NCBI GenBank assembly: GCA_021813405.1
Contig: JAKAKS010000002.1
Location: 1 to 54,203, forward strand
DNA length: 54,203 nucleotides
DNA from: Nitrospirota bacterium
GTDB lineage: Bacteria > Nitrospirota > Thermodesulfovibrionia > Thermodesulfovibrionales > JdFR-88
Reading direction: 5' to 3'
Shown: positions 16,216 to 24,406 of the stretch, one piece after another
Position numbering within the stretch: the stretch's first letter is position 1
Layout of the letters: every line of letters starts with the position of its first letter
Notes under the pieces: model-generated
The model's database searches: none
What the model was told of the DNA's origin: nothing
What the model saw: the letters and a program-made list of their open reading frames with translations, nothing else
Program-made: the position numbers and the translations under genes

Positions 16216-16243
16216 GGCCTCCTTTTTGGAGGCCGTTTTTTTT
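16216..16243 (+). terminator. Rho-independent terminator
   Basis: GGCCTCC-TTTTT-GGAGGCC followed by G and eight T, 35 nt after the stop of the exported lysine-rich protein gene. Confidence 0.92.
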
Positions 16244-16440
16244 GTTGTATTCGATGGGTTGGTATCCTCAAATAGGGAATATCATCTTCAAAAGAGGATT
16301 GTTTTTGGTGCTTCCTGAGCTTTGTATTTTTTGCTATTTTACAAAAAACATTATAAAACAGATTGTTATGCGATCATTAAATCATAGGCACGCATTTTGA
16401 TTGTATGTGTCCATCATAGTAATGAAAGGAGGTGATTGAA

Positions 16441-16749
16441 TTGAAGAAGGCACTTATGATGCTCGTTGCAGCACTCTTTATGTTCTCTGCTGTTGGTATG
16501 AGCTACGCGGCTGGTGTAAGCAACGCAACCGCTCCTACTCACAAGATGGCTAAGAAGAAAGTAGCCAAGAAGAGGGTAGTAAGGAAGAAAAAGGCTGCCA
16601 AGAAGAGGGTAGTAAGGAAGAAAAAGGCTGCTAAGAAGAGGGTAGTAAGGAAGAAAAAGGCTGCCAAGAAGAAGGTTGTAAGGAAGAAAAAGGCCGCCAA
16701 GAAGGCTGCCAAGAAGAAAGAGGCTGCTCCCGCTCCGGCGGCGAAGTAA
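16441..16749 (+). CDS. Exported histone-H1-like Lys/Arg repeat protein
   Basis: A 102-residue protein with a signal peptide (about residues 1-24, MKKALMMLVAALFMFSAVG then AGVSNA) followed by almost nothing but Lys, Arg, Val and Ala. An 11-residue unit of the type AKKRVVRKKKA is repeated four times, then KKAAKKK and APAPAAK. The tail resembles bacterial histone-H1-like DNA-binding proteins, but those are cytoplasmic, whereas this one has an export signal. TTG 16441 lies eight bases after AAAGGAGGTGAT. The start region of the mature protein (TAPTHKMAKKKV) matches that of the preceding gene (SAPVHKVSKKTV). Possible roles: cross-linking acidic polysaccharide, lipopolysaccharide or extracellular DNA. 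Confidence 0.75.
   Translation: MKKALMMLVAALFMFSAVGMSYAAGVSNATAPTHKMAKKKVAKKRVVRKKKAAKKRVVRKKKAAKKRVVRKKKAAKKKVVRKKKAAKKAAKKKEAAPAPAAK
16564..16695 (+). repeat. Four tandem 33-bp coding repeats
   Basis: Units start at 16564, 16597, 16630 and 16663. The first two are identical, the third differs by one base, the fourth by a few. They encode the basic 11-residue unit and look recently amplified, so copy number may vary between strains. Confidence 0.9.
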
Positions 16750-16766
16750 CCTACCTTAAGGTAATT

Positions 16767-16805
16767 AAAAGAGGTCTCGCTAAAACGGGGCCTCTTTTAT
16801 TTTTA
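16767..16805 (+). terminator. Rho-independent terminator
   Basis: AAAAGAGGTC ... GGCCTCTTTT stem with an 11-nt loop region, followed by ATTTTTA, just after the stop of the Lys/Arg repeat gene. Confidence 0.85.
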
Positions 16806-16885
16806 TTCGGGCCCATTCCCACTTTAATCCATATGATCTGCGTCATACATTTCTTTTTCAAGACAATTAAAATAAACAATCCTTT

Positions 16886-17998
16886 ATGAAGTTAAGGCAT
16901 ATGAAGATAGCTGTCTTGCTGGTCCTTTTTATCATGGTTTCATGCGGCACTGAAATCAGGTTGGGGAACTCTATAATCCGGCGTTCGTTTATAGCCAAAG
17001 ACGTCAAGGCCGCTCCTGGAATGGCGGCATGGCTGGACCCAGGGCATCTTGTCTTTATAAGCAGCGGACATCTTTTTATATATAATGTGCGCACCGGGAA
17101 GCTATCTGAACGACCGGGGAAAGCCGGGAGCGCAGGGGCTTATTATTTTTTAGGCAGGTCCGAATGGGGGGTGGCGGCCCTGTCTGTTGCTGACAGAAAA
17201 CCACGGCTGTTTATTCTGCGGAACGGCGGAAGTGTGACGGCAGGCAGCCTGCAAATGGAAAAATTGCCTGATCAAGGAATATCGGGCAATCCCAGGGCCG
17301 CTTTTGCGCTGCCCATTCCAGGGCGCTTTCTGCTGGTTTACCTTTCATTAAAGGAGACCTCTATCGGCCTGGAGGAAAATGGCCGGCTGGTATTGCTTGA
17401 TACCAGTGCCGGGAAGACTGCCGGAAAAGTGCTGTATTCATCCAGCAGGTATTTACCCGGCCAATGGGCCGAATGCGCCCCCAGCGCCCTTGCTGGCTGG
17501 ACGTGGGCTATGCCTGATAATTCAGGCAAGTTTTACCCCTTGATAGAAACGGAAGCGCCTCCCGTTGCCCCGGCATTTGCGAAGCTGGAGATTCTGGACT
17601 TCGTGGCCGGAGCTGTTAAAGAGATCGGGCGGCTGGATTACACGGCCTGCCCGGTGGCGGTGTCTGCGCCATCAGATGGCGCCGGGCGAGGCGTCCAGCT
17701 TGTGCTGGCCTCGGAGCATGGCCTTTCCTATTATAATAACGGAGTCATAAAGACAATCGGGCATATGAGGGGGATTTATCCATCCCAGAATCCTTCCGGG
17801 GGGCTTATCTACGTTGGCGGCTGGATCGTAAGCCGCAAAAAAGGCAGCGTGGCGGGATGGGGTTATCCATTCAAGCTGATTTCAGGTGCGCAAGACAGTG
17901 CTGGGTTCTGGTCGCCGGATGGCAGGCTTTTGGCTGTTGCCAATAAAAGAGGTCTCTATCTGTACAGCGGATTTCCTGTAAAAGGGGCTGGACGATAA
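16886..17998 (+). CDS. Lipoprotein with propeller-like repeats
   Basis: A 370-residue protein with a lipoprotein signal: a hydrophobic stretch ending in the lipobox-like IMVSCG, with Cys25 the probable lipidation site. The rest is beta-rich with repeated 'GRLL/GHLF - LYLY' blade-like stretches (HLFIYNVRTGKL, NGRLVLLDTSAGK, FWSPDGRLLAVANKRGLYLY), consistent with a beta-propeller of WD40/TolB kind. There is no enzyme motif I can name. ATG 16886 or ATG 16901 (MKIAVLL) may be the start; neither has a strong Shine-Dalgarno. It is monocistronic, between a terminator and the fimbrial promoter region. Confidence 0.75.
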   Translation: MKLRHMKIAVLLVLFIMVSCGTEIRLGNSIIRRSFIAKDVKAAPGMAAWLDPGHLVFISSGHLFIYNVRTGKLSERPGKAGSAGAYYFLGRSEWGVAALSVADRKPRLFILRNGGSVTAGSLQMEKLPDQGISGNPRAAFALPIPGRFLLVYLSLKETSIGLEENGRLVLLDTSAGKTAGKVLYSSSRYLPGQWAECAPSALAGWTWAMPDNSGKFYPLIETEAPPVAPAFAKLEILDFVAGAVKEIGRLDYTACPVAVSAPSDGAGRGVQLVLASEHGLSYYNNGVIKTIGHMRGIYPSQNPSGGLIYVGGWIVSRKKGSVAGWGYPFKLISGAQDSAGFWSPDGRLLAVANKRGLYLYSGFPVKGAGR

Positions 17999-18251
17999 CG
18001 ATTTCAGTTTTCGGGCAGTTTGACCGGCTTTGCCGGGAAACCAGACTTGCCGGATTGAACTGAAATATCCCTCATTTTTAAAATCTTACCCGTAAGCAGG
18101 CTCACAAAATAACGGGATTTGCACGCCTGGTTGTAATTATTGTCACAATGCGGCATAGATTGTCAGGCATTTTGCCCTGAATTTAGTTTCAATTCAAGCT
18201 TTAGTCATAGATACATGCCAAATTAGTGTCAAATGCCTCACTAAAAAACCT
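17999..18251. other. Gene-free stretch upstream of the fimbrial operon
   Basis: ATTTCAG near 18001 and CTGAAAT near 18060 can pair across about 50 nt. The rest is AT-rich without reading frames. It probably holds activator sites for the sigma-54 promoter at 18314, but I can see no clear dyad. Confidence 0.35.
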
Positions 18252-18278
18252 AAACTGAGTGTTTTGCCTCAGTTTTTT
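18252..18278 (+). terminator. Candidate Rho-independent terminator
   Basis: AAACTGAG-TGTTTTGC-CTCAGTTT followed by further T. It could end read-through from the lipoprotein gene before the fimbrial promoter. Confidence 0.6.
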
Positions 18279-18313
18279 AAAGGTTTCTGTTTATTTTTCG
18301 TGATTCGGATTAC

Positions 18314-18329
18314 AGGCACGTACCTTGCA
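18314..18329 (+). promoter_or_regulatory. Sigma-54 promoter of the fimbrial operon
   Basis: AGGCACGTACCTTGCA matches TGGCAC-N5-TTGCA at all but the first base and keeps GG-N10-GC. Predicted start near 18341, 64 nt before the pilin ATG. Confidence 0.75.
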
Positions 18330-18404
18330 TGTGATTAGAGTTACAAAGTTTGGCTATAACATCTCAGTTTTAAACCCCTTTAGGGGGAGATAAGGAGGCA
18401 GAGA

Positions 18405-18869
18405 ATGAAAAGGTCAATGGTAGTAATAGTATTAACAGTATGCATGGTATTGGTGGCTGGGGCGGCATTTGCGGCCAGCTCTAACAGCAGTGTGACCGTT
18501 TCCGGAACGGTGCAGGGCGTTTGCCAGTTTGATCCCACAAGCGGCACGGCGCTGAGTTTCGGCAGCATTACACCTAATGTTGCGGCCACTGCAACCAATA
18601 ATGTTATCGTAGAGTGCACCAACGGTTGGGCGTACTCCCTGGCGGTTAATACCGGCCTCAATTCCGCCAACTGCGCCGGGTCCGCTTGCATGAAGAACGG
18701 CGCCAATTACATGAACTACTCAGCTTCATTGGCCAGCGCCAGCGGCACGGGTACAGGTTTTGGAAGCCCCATTACGGATGTCCTGACCGGCACAGTGAGC
18801 GCAACCAACTCCCAGAATGCGGCGGTTGGTTCTTACAATGACACCCTTACAGTAACGCTAACCTACTAA
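18405..18869 (+). CDS. Major fimbrial subunit, SCPU (spore coat U) domain
   Basis: A 154-residue secreted subunit of an archaic (sigma-clade) chaperone-usher fimbria. A signal peptide ending AAFA is followed by an Ig-like SCPU fold: N-terminal donor-strand-like SNSSVTVSGTVQGVC, two Cys pairs (VCQFD ... VECTNG and NCAGSACMKNG), and the C-terminal YNDTLTVTLTY typical of the family. AAGGAGG precedes ATG 18405. First gene after the sigma-54 promoter; a hairpin directly downstream (18884-18907) probably makes it the most abundant product, as expected for the shaft subunit. Confidence 0.88.
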   Translation: MKRSMVVIVLTVCMVLVAGAAFAASSNSSVTVSGTVQGVCQFDPTSGTALSFGSITPNVAATATNNVIVECTNGWAYSLAVNTGLNSANCAGSACMKNGANYMNYSASLASASGTGTGFGSPITDVLTGTVSATNSQNAAVGSYNDTLTVTLTY

Positions 18870-18883
18870 ATTTATAAAAACGG

Positions 18884-18907
18884 ACGAGGGGGAGTTTTCC
18901 CCCTCGT
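18884..18907 (+). terminator. Attenuating hairpin after the major pilin gene
   Basis: ACGAGGGGGA-GTTT-TCCCCCTCGT, a perfect 10-bp stem followed by only a short T-rich tail. Partial termination or mRNA protection here would raise the ratio of major pilin to downstream usher and chaperone. Confidence 0.65.
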
Positions 18908-18926
18908 TCAATTTAAGGGTGATCCA

Positions 18927-19421
18927 ATGCTGTACAGGGGACACAGGCTTTCATATATAAAACGTATTGCTTTGGCCCTTTGTTTTTTTCTTGCAGCGGG
19001 CACGGGGCGGGCACTGGCAGGCACAAAAACATCTTCCGTTGCGGTAAGTGCGTCAGTTCCATCCGGCCTATGCCAGTTCATCACCACAACGGCCGCCCTG
19101 AACTTTGGCAACCTTAACCCGGCAAACCCGGTGAACGTAAACGCCACCGCCTCGCTAACCTTTCTCTGCTTTGGACGGCCGGTGTCCTACGCGGTAACCC
19201 ATGATGGCGGGCTGCACAACTCCGGCGGCCAGAACCGGATGATTAATGCGGACCTGGTGCATTACCTACCATATTCGGTTTCATTGAACCCCACTACCGG
19301 CACTGCTAACTTTTTTACTTTCCAGACGGTTACGGTAACCGGGACTGTAGCGGGCCTGGACTATCAAAACGCACAGTCCGGCAATTATTCCGATACGCTT
19401 ACCGTAACTGTTACGCCTTAG
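18927..19421 (+). CDS. Second SCPU-domain fimbrial subunit
   Basis: A 164-residue protein related to the preceding pilin. It has a signal peptide (about residues 1-32, ending GRALA), SSVAVSASVPSGLCQFITT as the N-terminal strand, TFLCFGRPVSYAV with the partner Cys, and a C-terminal YSDTLTVTVTP. Only the single Cys pair is kept. AAGGGTGAT lies before ATG 18927. Being downstream of an attenuating hairpin it is probably a minor subunit. Confidence 0.85.
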   Translation: MLYRGHRLSYIKRIALALCFFLAAGTGRALAGTKTSSVAVSASVPSGLCQFITTTAALNFGNLNPANPVNVNATASLTFLCFGRPVSYAVTHDGGLHNSGGQNRMINADLVHYLPYSVSLNPTTGTANFFTFQTVTVTGTVAGLDYQNAQSGNYSDTLTVTVTP

Positions 19422-19448
19422 GGTCGTTTTTTTTGTATAATACTCGCA

Positions 19449-20237
19449 ATGTTGCTAAACGGTTTTAAAATGAAACCAGCCGCAAGGCGTGTTTTGTTTT
19501 GCCTGGCGGCTATGGCCTATTTCCTGGTATTTCTGGCCCCAGCTGCTTTAGCTGGAAACTTTTACGTCTTCCCTACGCGGCTGGATTTTGGCCCTCAGGC
19601 CAGTACAGGGGCAATTACCGTATCCAACAAGGTTAACGAGCCGCTCAATATACAGGTGGGGGCGGTCAAGTGGACCGAGGACGCAAGCGGCAAGGACGTT
19701 TACTCCGATACAAAGGACGTTATATTCTTCCCTAAAGTTGCATCCCTTAATGGAAACGAGCAGCGGCTTGTGAGGGCCGGCGTGCAACTGCCGCCATCAG
19801 CCATCGAGAGGACTTACCGGCTGTTCATTGGTGAGATACCGCAGCCCAAAAAGCCCGGCCAAACCCAAATCTCGGTGGCGATAAGGTTCGGTATCCCCGT
19901 ATTTGTTGCTCCGGCTAAGGAAAACCCGGCAGGGGCCATCGGCAGCCTTGAAATCTCCAAAGGCAATCTGAACATCCTTGCAAAAAATACAGGCAACGTC
20001 CACTTCATCCTGAAAACCCTGCAGGTAAGAGGCACGGACCCGAAGGGCCATGTGAAATTCTCCAAGGACATTCCCGGCTGGTACCTGCTGGCTGGCGCTT
20101 CCCGGCTTTATACCACGCCCATCACCAAGGTCCAATGCCTTGGGTTGTCCAGGATCGAGGTGAAGGCGGTTACGGACAGGCCGGACCTCAACTTCTCCGG
20201 ATCTCTGGAAATGAAAAAAGAGATGTGCGGTGCGTAA
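19449..20237 (+). CDS. Periplasmic fimbrial chaperone (PapD-like, archaic type)
   Basis: A 262-residue periplasmic chaperone that donates a strand to fold pilin subunits and hands them to the usher. It has a signal peptide (MKPAARRVLFCLAAMAYF onward, ending ALAGN), then the N-terminal Ig domain beginning FYVFPTRLDFGPQASTGAITV, and the G1-strand region TYRLFIGEIP, followed by the second domain VAIRFGIPVFVAP. A TATAAT box (19436-19441) sits 7 nt before ATG 19449 without Shine-Dalgarno, so there may be an extra leaderless transcript in addition to operon read-through; ATG 19470 is an alternative start. Confidence 0.9.
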   Translation: MLLNGFKMKPAARRVLFCLAAMAYFLVFLAPAALAGNFYVFPTRLDFGPQASTGAITVSNKVNEPLNIQVGAVKWTEDASGKDVYSDTKDVIFFPKVASLNGNEQRLVRAGVQLPPSAIERTYRLFIGEIPQPKKPGQTQISVAIRFGIPVFVAPAKENPAGAIGSLEISKGNLNILAKNTGNVHFILKTLQVRGTDPKGHVKFSKDIPGWYLLAGASRLYTTPITKVQCLGLSRIEVKAVTDRPDLNFSGSLEMKKEMCGA

Positions 20238-22594
20238 GGCCTAAATCCAGCCGGCTTGCCGCGCCGGTGCTGTTTGTGCTTCTGGCCGCGGCATTGCTCC
20301 CCTGCATAGCTTCCGCTGCCTCACAGAGGCTCATCGTCTATATAAGCCTGAACCAGGAGCCCAAAGGCGAGTTCTTTGTAATCATGTCCGGCGGAGGGGA
20401 TTTCCTGGTGAGGCAGGCCGACCTCAAATCCATGGGCCTGCAACACATAACAGGCGCAGTAACGCAGCAGGGCAATGAAAAATATGTCTCCCTGAAATCC
20501 ATTAAAGGGGTAAAATTCCATTTCGATGAAAACACGCTTACCCTGGAGTTAACGGCCACCCCTTCGTTATTGCCGGAGCATGAGAAGAACTTTACCCCCG
20601 CCAGGCACACCAAAGTAGTGTACCCAGTAAACAACAGCGTTTTCCTTAATTACGCGCTGGACTACAATTCCGGAAGCAATTTCAGGTCCACGGGCATCAC
20701 CCTTGGCAATGAGCTTGGGGCAAGGCTAAGCAATTTCCTGCTGCTTAGCAGCAGCACTTACAGCCGTGCTCCTTCGGCAGACAGTTTCACAAGGCTGCAA
20801 AGCAGCCTTATCCACGACAACCGGGAAACCCTCCAGCGGTTTACGGCCGGAGATTTCTTTGCCGCATCAGGCGAGCTTGGAAGTGCGCTTAACATGGGGG
20901 GGCTGTCCTTTGCAAAGGTGTACCAGATAAACCCCTATCTTATAAAACAGCCCATGCTCGATGTAACAACGGACCTGCTTACCCGTTCTGACGTTGAGGT
21001 TTACATAGACGGCGTGCTGGTAGGCAAGCAGTCCTTTGCGCCCGGCCTTGCGGACCTCAGAGACATAAACTACGCGGGCGGCCTGCACCAGGTGGACATA
21101 TTGATAAAAGACGCCTTTGGCAGGGAAAGATGGATTCATTACCCGTTCTACTTTACGGACACGCTGCTTCGGAAAGGGTTCCATGAATACAGCTACAACG
21201 TAGGATACCTGCGGGACAAATACGGCAGTGAAAGCAACAGTTACGGCAGCCCCGTCTTCACCGCATACCACAATTACGGCGTAACCGGCGGGTTTACCGC
21301 CGGGGCCAGGGCCGAGGCGGGCAGGGGGGTGTACAACATCGGCGGGCAGGGGACATACAGGATTGGCCCGTATGGCACGGTATTTCTTGCGGCCTCCGCC
21401 AGCATATGCAACGGAGCTTCCGGCGCGGCCGGTTCCTTCAGGTATGATTTCCAGAAACGCAACCTGAATGGGGGGCTTAGCCTTCAGGCCTTCAGCCCGG
21501 GTTACGAGATTATTTCATATACCCTTTCCCCGGACCTTGCCAGGCCGGAGTACACCGCCTCTGCCGCTGCAGGCTACGGGACGCCAAAGCTGGGTAATCT
21601 GTCAGCGGTTTACAGCATATCGGACCAGTACGGCGGCAGCCGTATCCGCATACTCACCGCTTCGTTTCAACGGAACATTACCAGCAAGGTAAACCTAACC
21701 GCTACTTACAAAAACACGGCTGGCCAGCCAAATGAAAGCGAAATAGTTTTCAACCTTACATACTATTTCGGGAAAACCTCGAATGTTTCGGCCATCCTGG
21801 ACCTGGGCAGGCACACGGGTTCCGAGGGGCTCCAGGTGCAGAAAAACCTGCCGCTTGGCGAGGGGTATGGCTACAGGGCCGTCCTGGAGCGCGACAGCGC
21901 CGGGGGCGTTAACAGCTACCAGGTGGACCCATCGGTGCAGGTTAACCTGCCTGGAATTGCGCTAAGCGGGGAGTATTCCGGCAGCTTCAGCGGAAGTTCG
22001 GGCACCGGCTCCCTTGACCTGCGCGCGGCCGGCGCCATTGCATACGTTGGGGATTCTTTCGGGTTTGCGCGCCCCATAAGCGACAGCTTCGGGCTTGTTA
22101 AGGTTGGCAATATAAACGGGGTTGAGGTAAGCGTGAACAACCAGTACCTTGGCAAAACCAATAAAAATGGCGAGGTGTTTGTGCCAACCCTGTCTTCCTA
22201 TACCGATAACGAGGTATCCATCAGCCAGAAGGACATCCCGCTTAACTACACACTTTCCGCGTCAAGCGAGTACGTGTCTCCGGCTTTAAGGGCCGGGGCG
22301 CTTATCAATTTTGAGGCAAAGCGGTTCACGGCGGTAAGCGGCTATCTGAAAATAAAATATAACGGGCAGGTGCAGCCGGTGGAATACCGTGAGGTCACTA
22401 TGCAGGTGAATAAAAAGGCGGTCTCGTTCCCCACGGGCAAGGGCGGGGAGTTTTACCTGGAGGACATTCAGCCCGGCCGGTACAGCGCTTCCTTCGAATA
22501 TTTGAAAAAGCGGTGCGTCTTTGAGATAATAGTGCCGGTATCGAAGGAGCTGATAAATGATCTTGGCAACGTGGTCTGCGAAGACATTCACTAG
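20225..22594 (+). CDS. Outer-membrane fimbrial usher
   Basis: A usher of about 789 residues (FimD/PapC superfamily, archaic clade) that forms the outer-membrane pore and orders subunit assembly. GTG 20225 is preferred, giving a signal peptide (SSRLAAPVLFVLLAAALLPC) and a 13-nt overlap with the chaperone gene; the frame opened at ATG 20135 would add 30 residues from inside that gene. After an N-terminal domain (about 40-130) comes a long beta-barrel with alternating strands (VFLNYALDYNSG, RFTAGDFFAASGELGSAL), a plug-like Ig segment around VEVYIDGVLVGKQSF, and a C-terminal domain starting near GYLKIKYNGQVQPVEYREV. It ends within the next gene by 38 nt. Confidence 0.93.
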   Translation: MRCVRPKSSRLAAPVLFVLLAAALLPCIASAASQRLIVYISLNQEPKGEFFVIMSGGGDFLVRQADLKSMGLQHITGAVTQQGNEKYVSLKSIKGVKFHFDENTLTLELTATPSLLPEHEKNFTPARHTKVVYPVNNSVFLNYALDYNSGSNFRSTGITLGNELGARLSNFLLLSSSTYSRAPSADSFTRLQSSLIHDNRETLQRFTAGDFFAASGELGSALNMGGLSFAKVYQINPYLIKQPMLDVTTDLLTRSDVEVYIDGVLVGKQSFAPGLADLRDINYAGGLHQVDILIKDAFGRERWIHYPFYFTDTLLRKGFHEYSYNVGYLRDKYGSESNSYGSPVFTAYHNYGVTGGFTAGARAEAGRGVYNIGGQGTYRIGPYGTVFLAASASICNGASGAAGSFRYDFQKRNLNGGLSLQAFSPGYEIISYTLSPDLARPEYTASAAAGYGTPKLGNLSAVYSISDQYGGSRIRILTASFQRNITSKVNLTATYKNTAGQPNESEIVFNLTYYFGKTSNVSAILDLGRHTGSEGLQVQKNLPLGEGYGYRAVLERDSAGGVNSYQVDPSVQVNLPGIALSGEYSGSFSGSSGTGSLDLRAAGAIAYVGDSFGFARPISDSFGLVKVGNINGVEVSVNNQYLGKTNKNGEVFVPTLSSYTDNEVSISQKDIPLNYTLSASSEYVSPALRAGALINFEAKRFTAVSGYLKIKYNGQVQPVEYREVTMQVNKKAVSFPTGKGGEFYLEDIQPGRYSASFEYLKKRCVFEIIVPVSKELINDLGNVVCEDIH

Positions 22595-23045
22595 GTTGTT
22601 GGCTGCCACGCTTATTGTGCTGGCGGTTTCCGGGTACGCCTTTGCCGCCCGTTGCACTGTTTCGGCAACCGGCATCAATTTCGGCAGTTACAATATCCTG
22701 TCCGCCGCCCCAACCGATTCCACGGGCCAGGTAAACGTGTCTTGCAACGGCAACGTGACTTCGGCAGCCATCTCGATAAGCGCCAGCCCCACTTCGGGCA
22801 GTTTCTGGCCCAGAGACATGAGGAGCAGCCTTTCTCCTTCCTTTATGATGGCTTATAATCTTTATACGGACTCCACCAGGAGCACCGTATGGGGCGACGG
22901 TACGCTTGGCACCCAAACGGTGGTAATCCAGCCGGTAACCAGGAAGGCCGTTTACACCGAAACTATTTACGCCAGGATACCCGCCAGGCAGGACGTTTAT
23001 TACGGGCCGTATTCCGATACGCTTACTGTAACTGTAAACTGGTAA
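22557..23045 (+). CDS. SCPU-domain fimbrial tip or adhesin subunit
   Basis: A 162-residue secreted SCPU protein: signal peptide ending GYAFA, then ARCTVSATGINFGSYNILS, VNVSCNGNVTS, and C-terminal YGPYSDTLTVTVNW, the family hallmark. It begins right after Arg-Cys without the extra donor strand seen in the first subunit, which is what would be expected for a tip subunit. It overlaps the usher by 38 nt and closes the fimbrial operon. Confidence 0.85.
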   Translation: MILATWSAKTFTRLLAATLIVLAVSGYAFAARCTVSATGINFGSYNILSAAPTDSTGQVNVSCNGNVTSAAISISASPTSGSFWPRDMRSSLSPSFMMAYNLYTDSTRSTVWGDGTLGTQTVVIQPVTRKAVYTETIYARIPARQDVYYGPYSDTLTVTVNW

Positions 23046-23083
23046 AATAACTAATACATTATCGCATCGAAAAGGAGCCCTCA

Positions 23084-23848
23084 ATGGCTTTTGTTATAGC
23101 GTTTGCCGGAAAGGGAGGCACCGGGAAGACCAGCCTGGCCGCCCTCACAATCAAATACCTGATGGAAAAAAGAAAAGGCCCCGTGCTTGGCGTGGACGCG
23201 GACAGCAACAACTGCCTTAACGAGGCCCTTGGCATAGAGGCCAGCGCTACTATCGGCGGCCTGCGGGAGGAGTCCCTTCAGGCGGTGCGCGGCGGAGGCC
23301 CCAGGCCCGGCGGCATGAGCATGGAAGAGCTGTTTGATTACCAGGTGCAGCAGTCCATCATAGAGTCCGGCGGGTTCGACCTGATGATAATGGGCAGGCC
23401 CGAGGGGCCGGGGTGCTACTGCGCGGCAAACAACATAATCCGTAAATACACTGACAAACTCTCGGACAGTTACCCCTATGTTGTTATAGACAACGAGGCC
23501 GGGATGGAGCACTTAAGCAGAAGGACAACGCATAAGGTAAACATCCTGCTGATAGTCAGTGACCCGTCCAAAAAAGGCATCCATACCGCTTCAAGAATAA
23601 ACGCGCTGGTGGACGAGCTTAAGCTGGACATCGGCAGGCGCGCCCTTATAGTGAACCGCGTGCCCGAGGGTGAAAGCGAATTCCGTATTGAAAAAGTGCC
23701 GGCCCACCTGGACCTGGCCGGCACCGTGCCGCAGGACGAAAACATATTCAGGCTGGACGTTGCCGGAGAGCCGATGCTGAACCTGCCGGAGGGCTCACCC
23801 GCGCTTGCCGCCTTTTACAGGATACTGAATACGCTGGATATCCCGTAA
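23084..23848 (+). CDS. cooC: CooC-type CO-dehydrogenase maturation ATPase
   Basis: A 254-residue P-loop NTPase of the MinD/SIMIBI class that assists nickel insertion into carbon monoxide dehydrogenase. The deviant Walker A GKGGTGKTSL (9-18) has the signature Lys10 and Lys15; switch regions VDADSNNCLNEALG and VIDNEAGMEHLSRRTT follow. The CooC hallmark CxC for metal binding at the dimer interface is GPGCYCAANN. Start ATG 23084 follows AAAGGAG. No CODH or acetyl-CoA synthase gene is in the window, so its client must lie elsewhere. It lies 38 nt behind the fimbrial operon on the same strand, perhaps by chance. Confidence 0.93.
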   Translation: MAFVIAFAGKGGTGKTSLAALTIKYLMEKRKGPVLGVDADSNNCLNEALGIEASATIGGLREESLQAVRGGGPRPGGMSMEELFDYQVQQSIIESGGFDLMIMGRPEGPGCYCAANNIIRKYTDKLSDSYPYVVIDNEAGMEHLSRRTTHKVNILLIVSDPSKKGIHTASRINALVDELKLDIGRRALIVNRVPEGESEFRIEKVPAHLDLAGTVPQDENIFRLDVAGEPMLNLPEGSPALAAFYRILNTLDIP

Positions 23849-23880
23849 GTTTGCGCCGGGCCTGCGCATCTCTGCTGGAG

Positions 23881-24148
23881 CCTTTTTTTATATGTTCAAA
23901 CCAGAATTCACAATTCACTGATTAAAAAGCTTTTTCAGGATTTTGCCGTTCAAGCCGTTCAATAGGGCCGACATACCGGCGCAGGCCGGTATCCAAAAGC
24001 CAGACCTCTCCCGCTGCCGGATATGGAACGTATCTGGTCCTTGCCATTTCAAAGAGCACGGCCCCAAAACGGGACCTGGCCAGCGCATTTATAACATGGG
24101 AAACCATGACATTGTCCATATGACATGCTTCATGATTTTCTTGTCATG
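23881..24148. repeat. Dispersed intergenic repeat, copy B
   Basis: Second copy of the element at 8822 and 52904. Left block TTTTTTTATATGTTCAAACC ... GTTCAAGCCGTTCAATA (to about 23963); right block GACATTGTCCATATGACATG ... TTGTCATG, nearly identical to copy A over 40 nt. The central part differs and contains a short minus-strand frame with no counterpart in the other copies. 24149-24334 shows nothing further. Confidence 0.65.
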
Positions 24149-24334
24149 GCTCTTTGGGGAAGAACGGCCGGTTGGTGCCTGGTACTTTGGAAGGTATCCT
24201 GGATTGTTGCTCCAGTCCGTTTGTCTTCCCTCCTGATCTTCAAAATTTAGATTGACCATTCAGGACGCAAAATTTACCTTTTAATTTGAAAGGTGTTTGA
24301 GTCACATGAATGCCGGAAAAGGTTTAAGCCGGCA

Positions 24335-24363
24335 ATAAAAGGCGGGCCTTAAAAAGGCCCGCC
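24335..24363 (-). terminator. Terminator of the PEP-CTERM gene
   Basis: GGCGGGCCTT-TTT-AAGGCCCGCC read on the minus strand, followed by TTTTATT, 44 nt beyond the stop of the PEP-CTERM gene. Confidence 0.85.
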
Positions 24364-24406
24364 TGCCCCTGACCGCCCCAGGCTTAAAGAGGGGGGAAAG
24401 AAGTTT

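Noticed and set aside
16387-16400. Sigma-54-like GGCACGCATTTTGA before the Lys/Arg repeat gene, and GGCATATTTTCTGT at 15658
   Set aside because: Both lack the invariant GC of the -12 element.
23922-24119. 65-codon minus frame in repeat copy B, and a 67-codon frame at 52949-53152 in copy C
   Set aside because: Both begin in the right block with MDNV-like residues, but the rest is unrelated between copies and copy A has a stop early; better explained by the conserved DNA blocks than by a protein.
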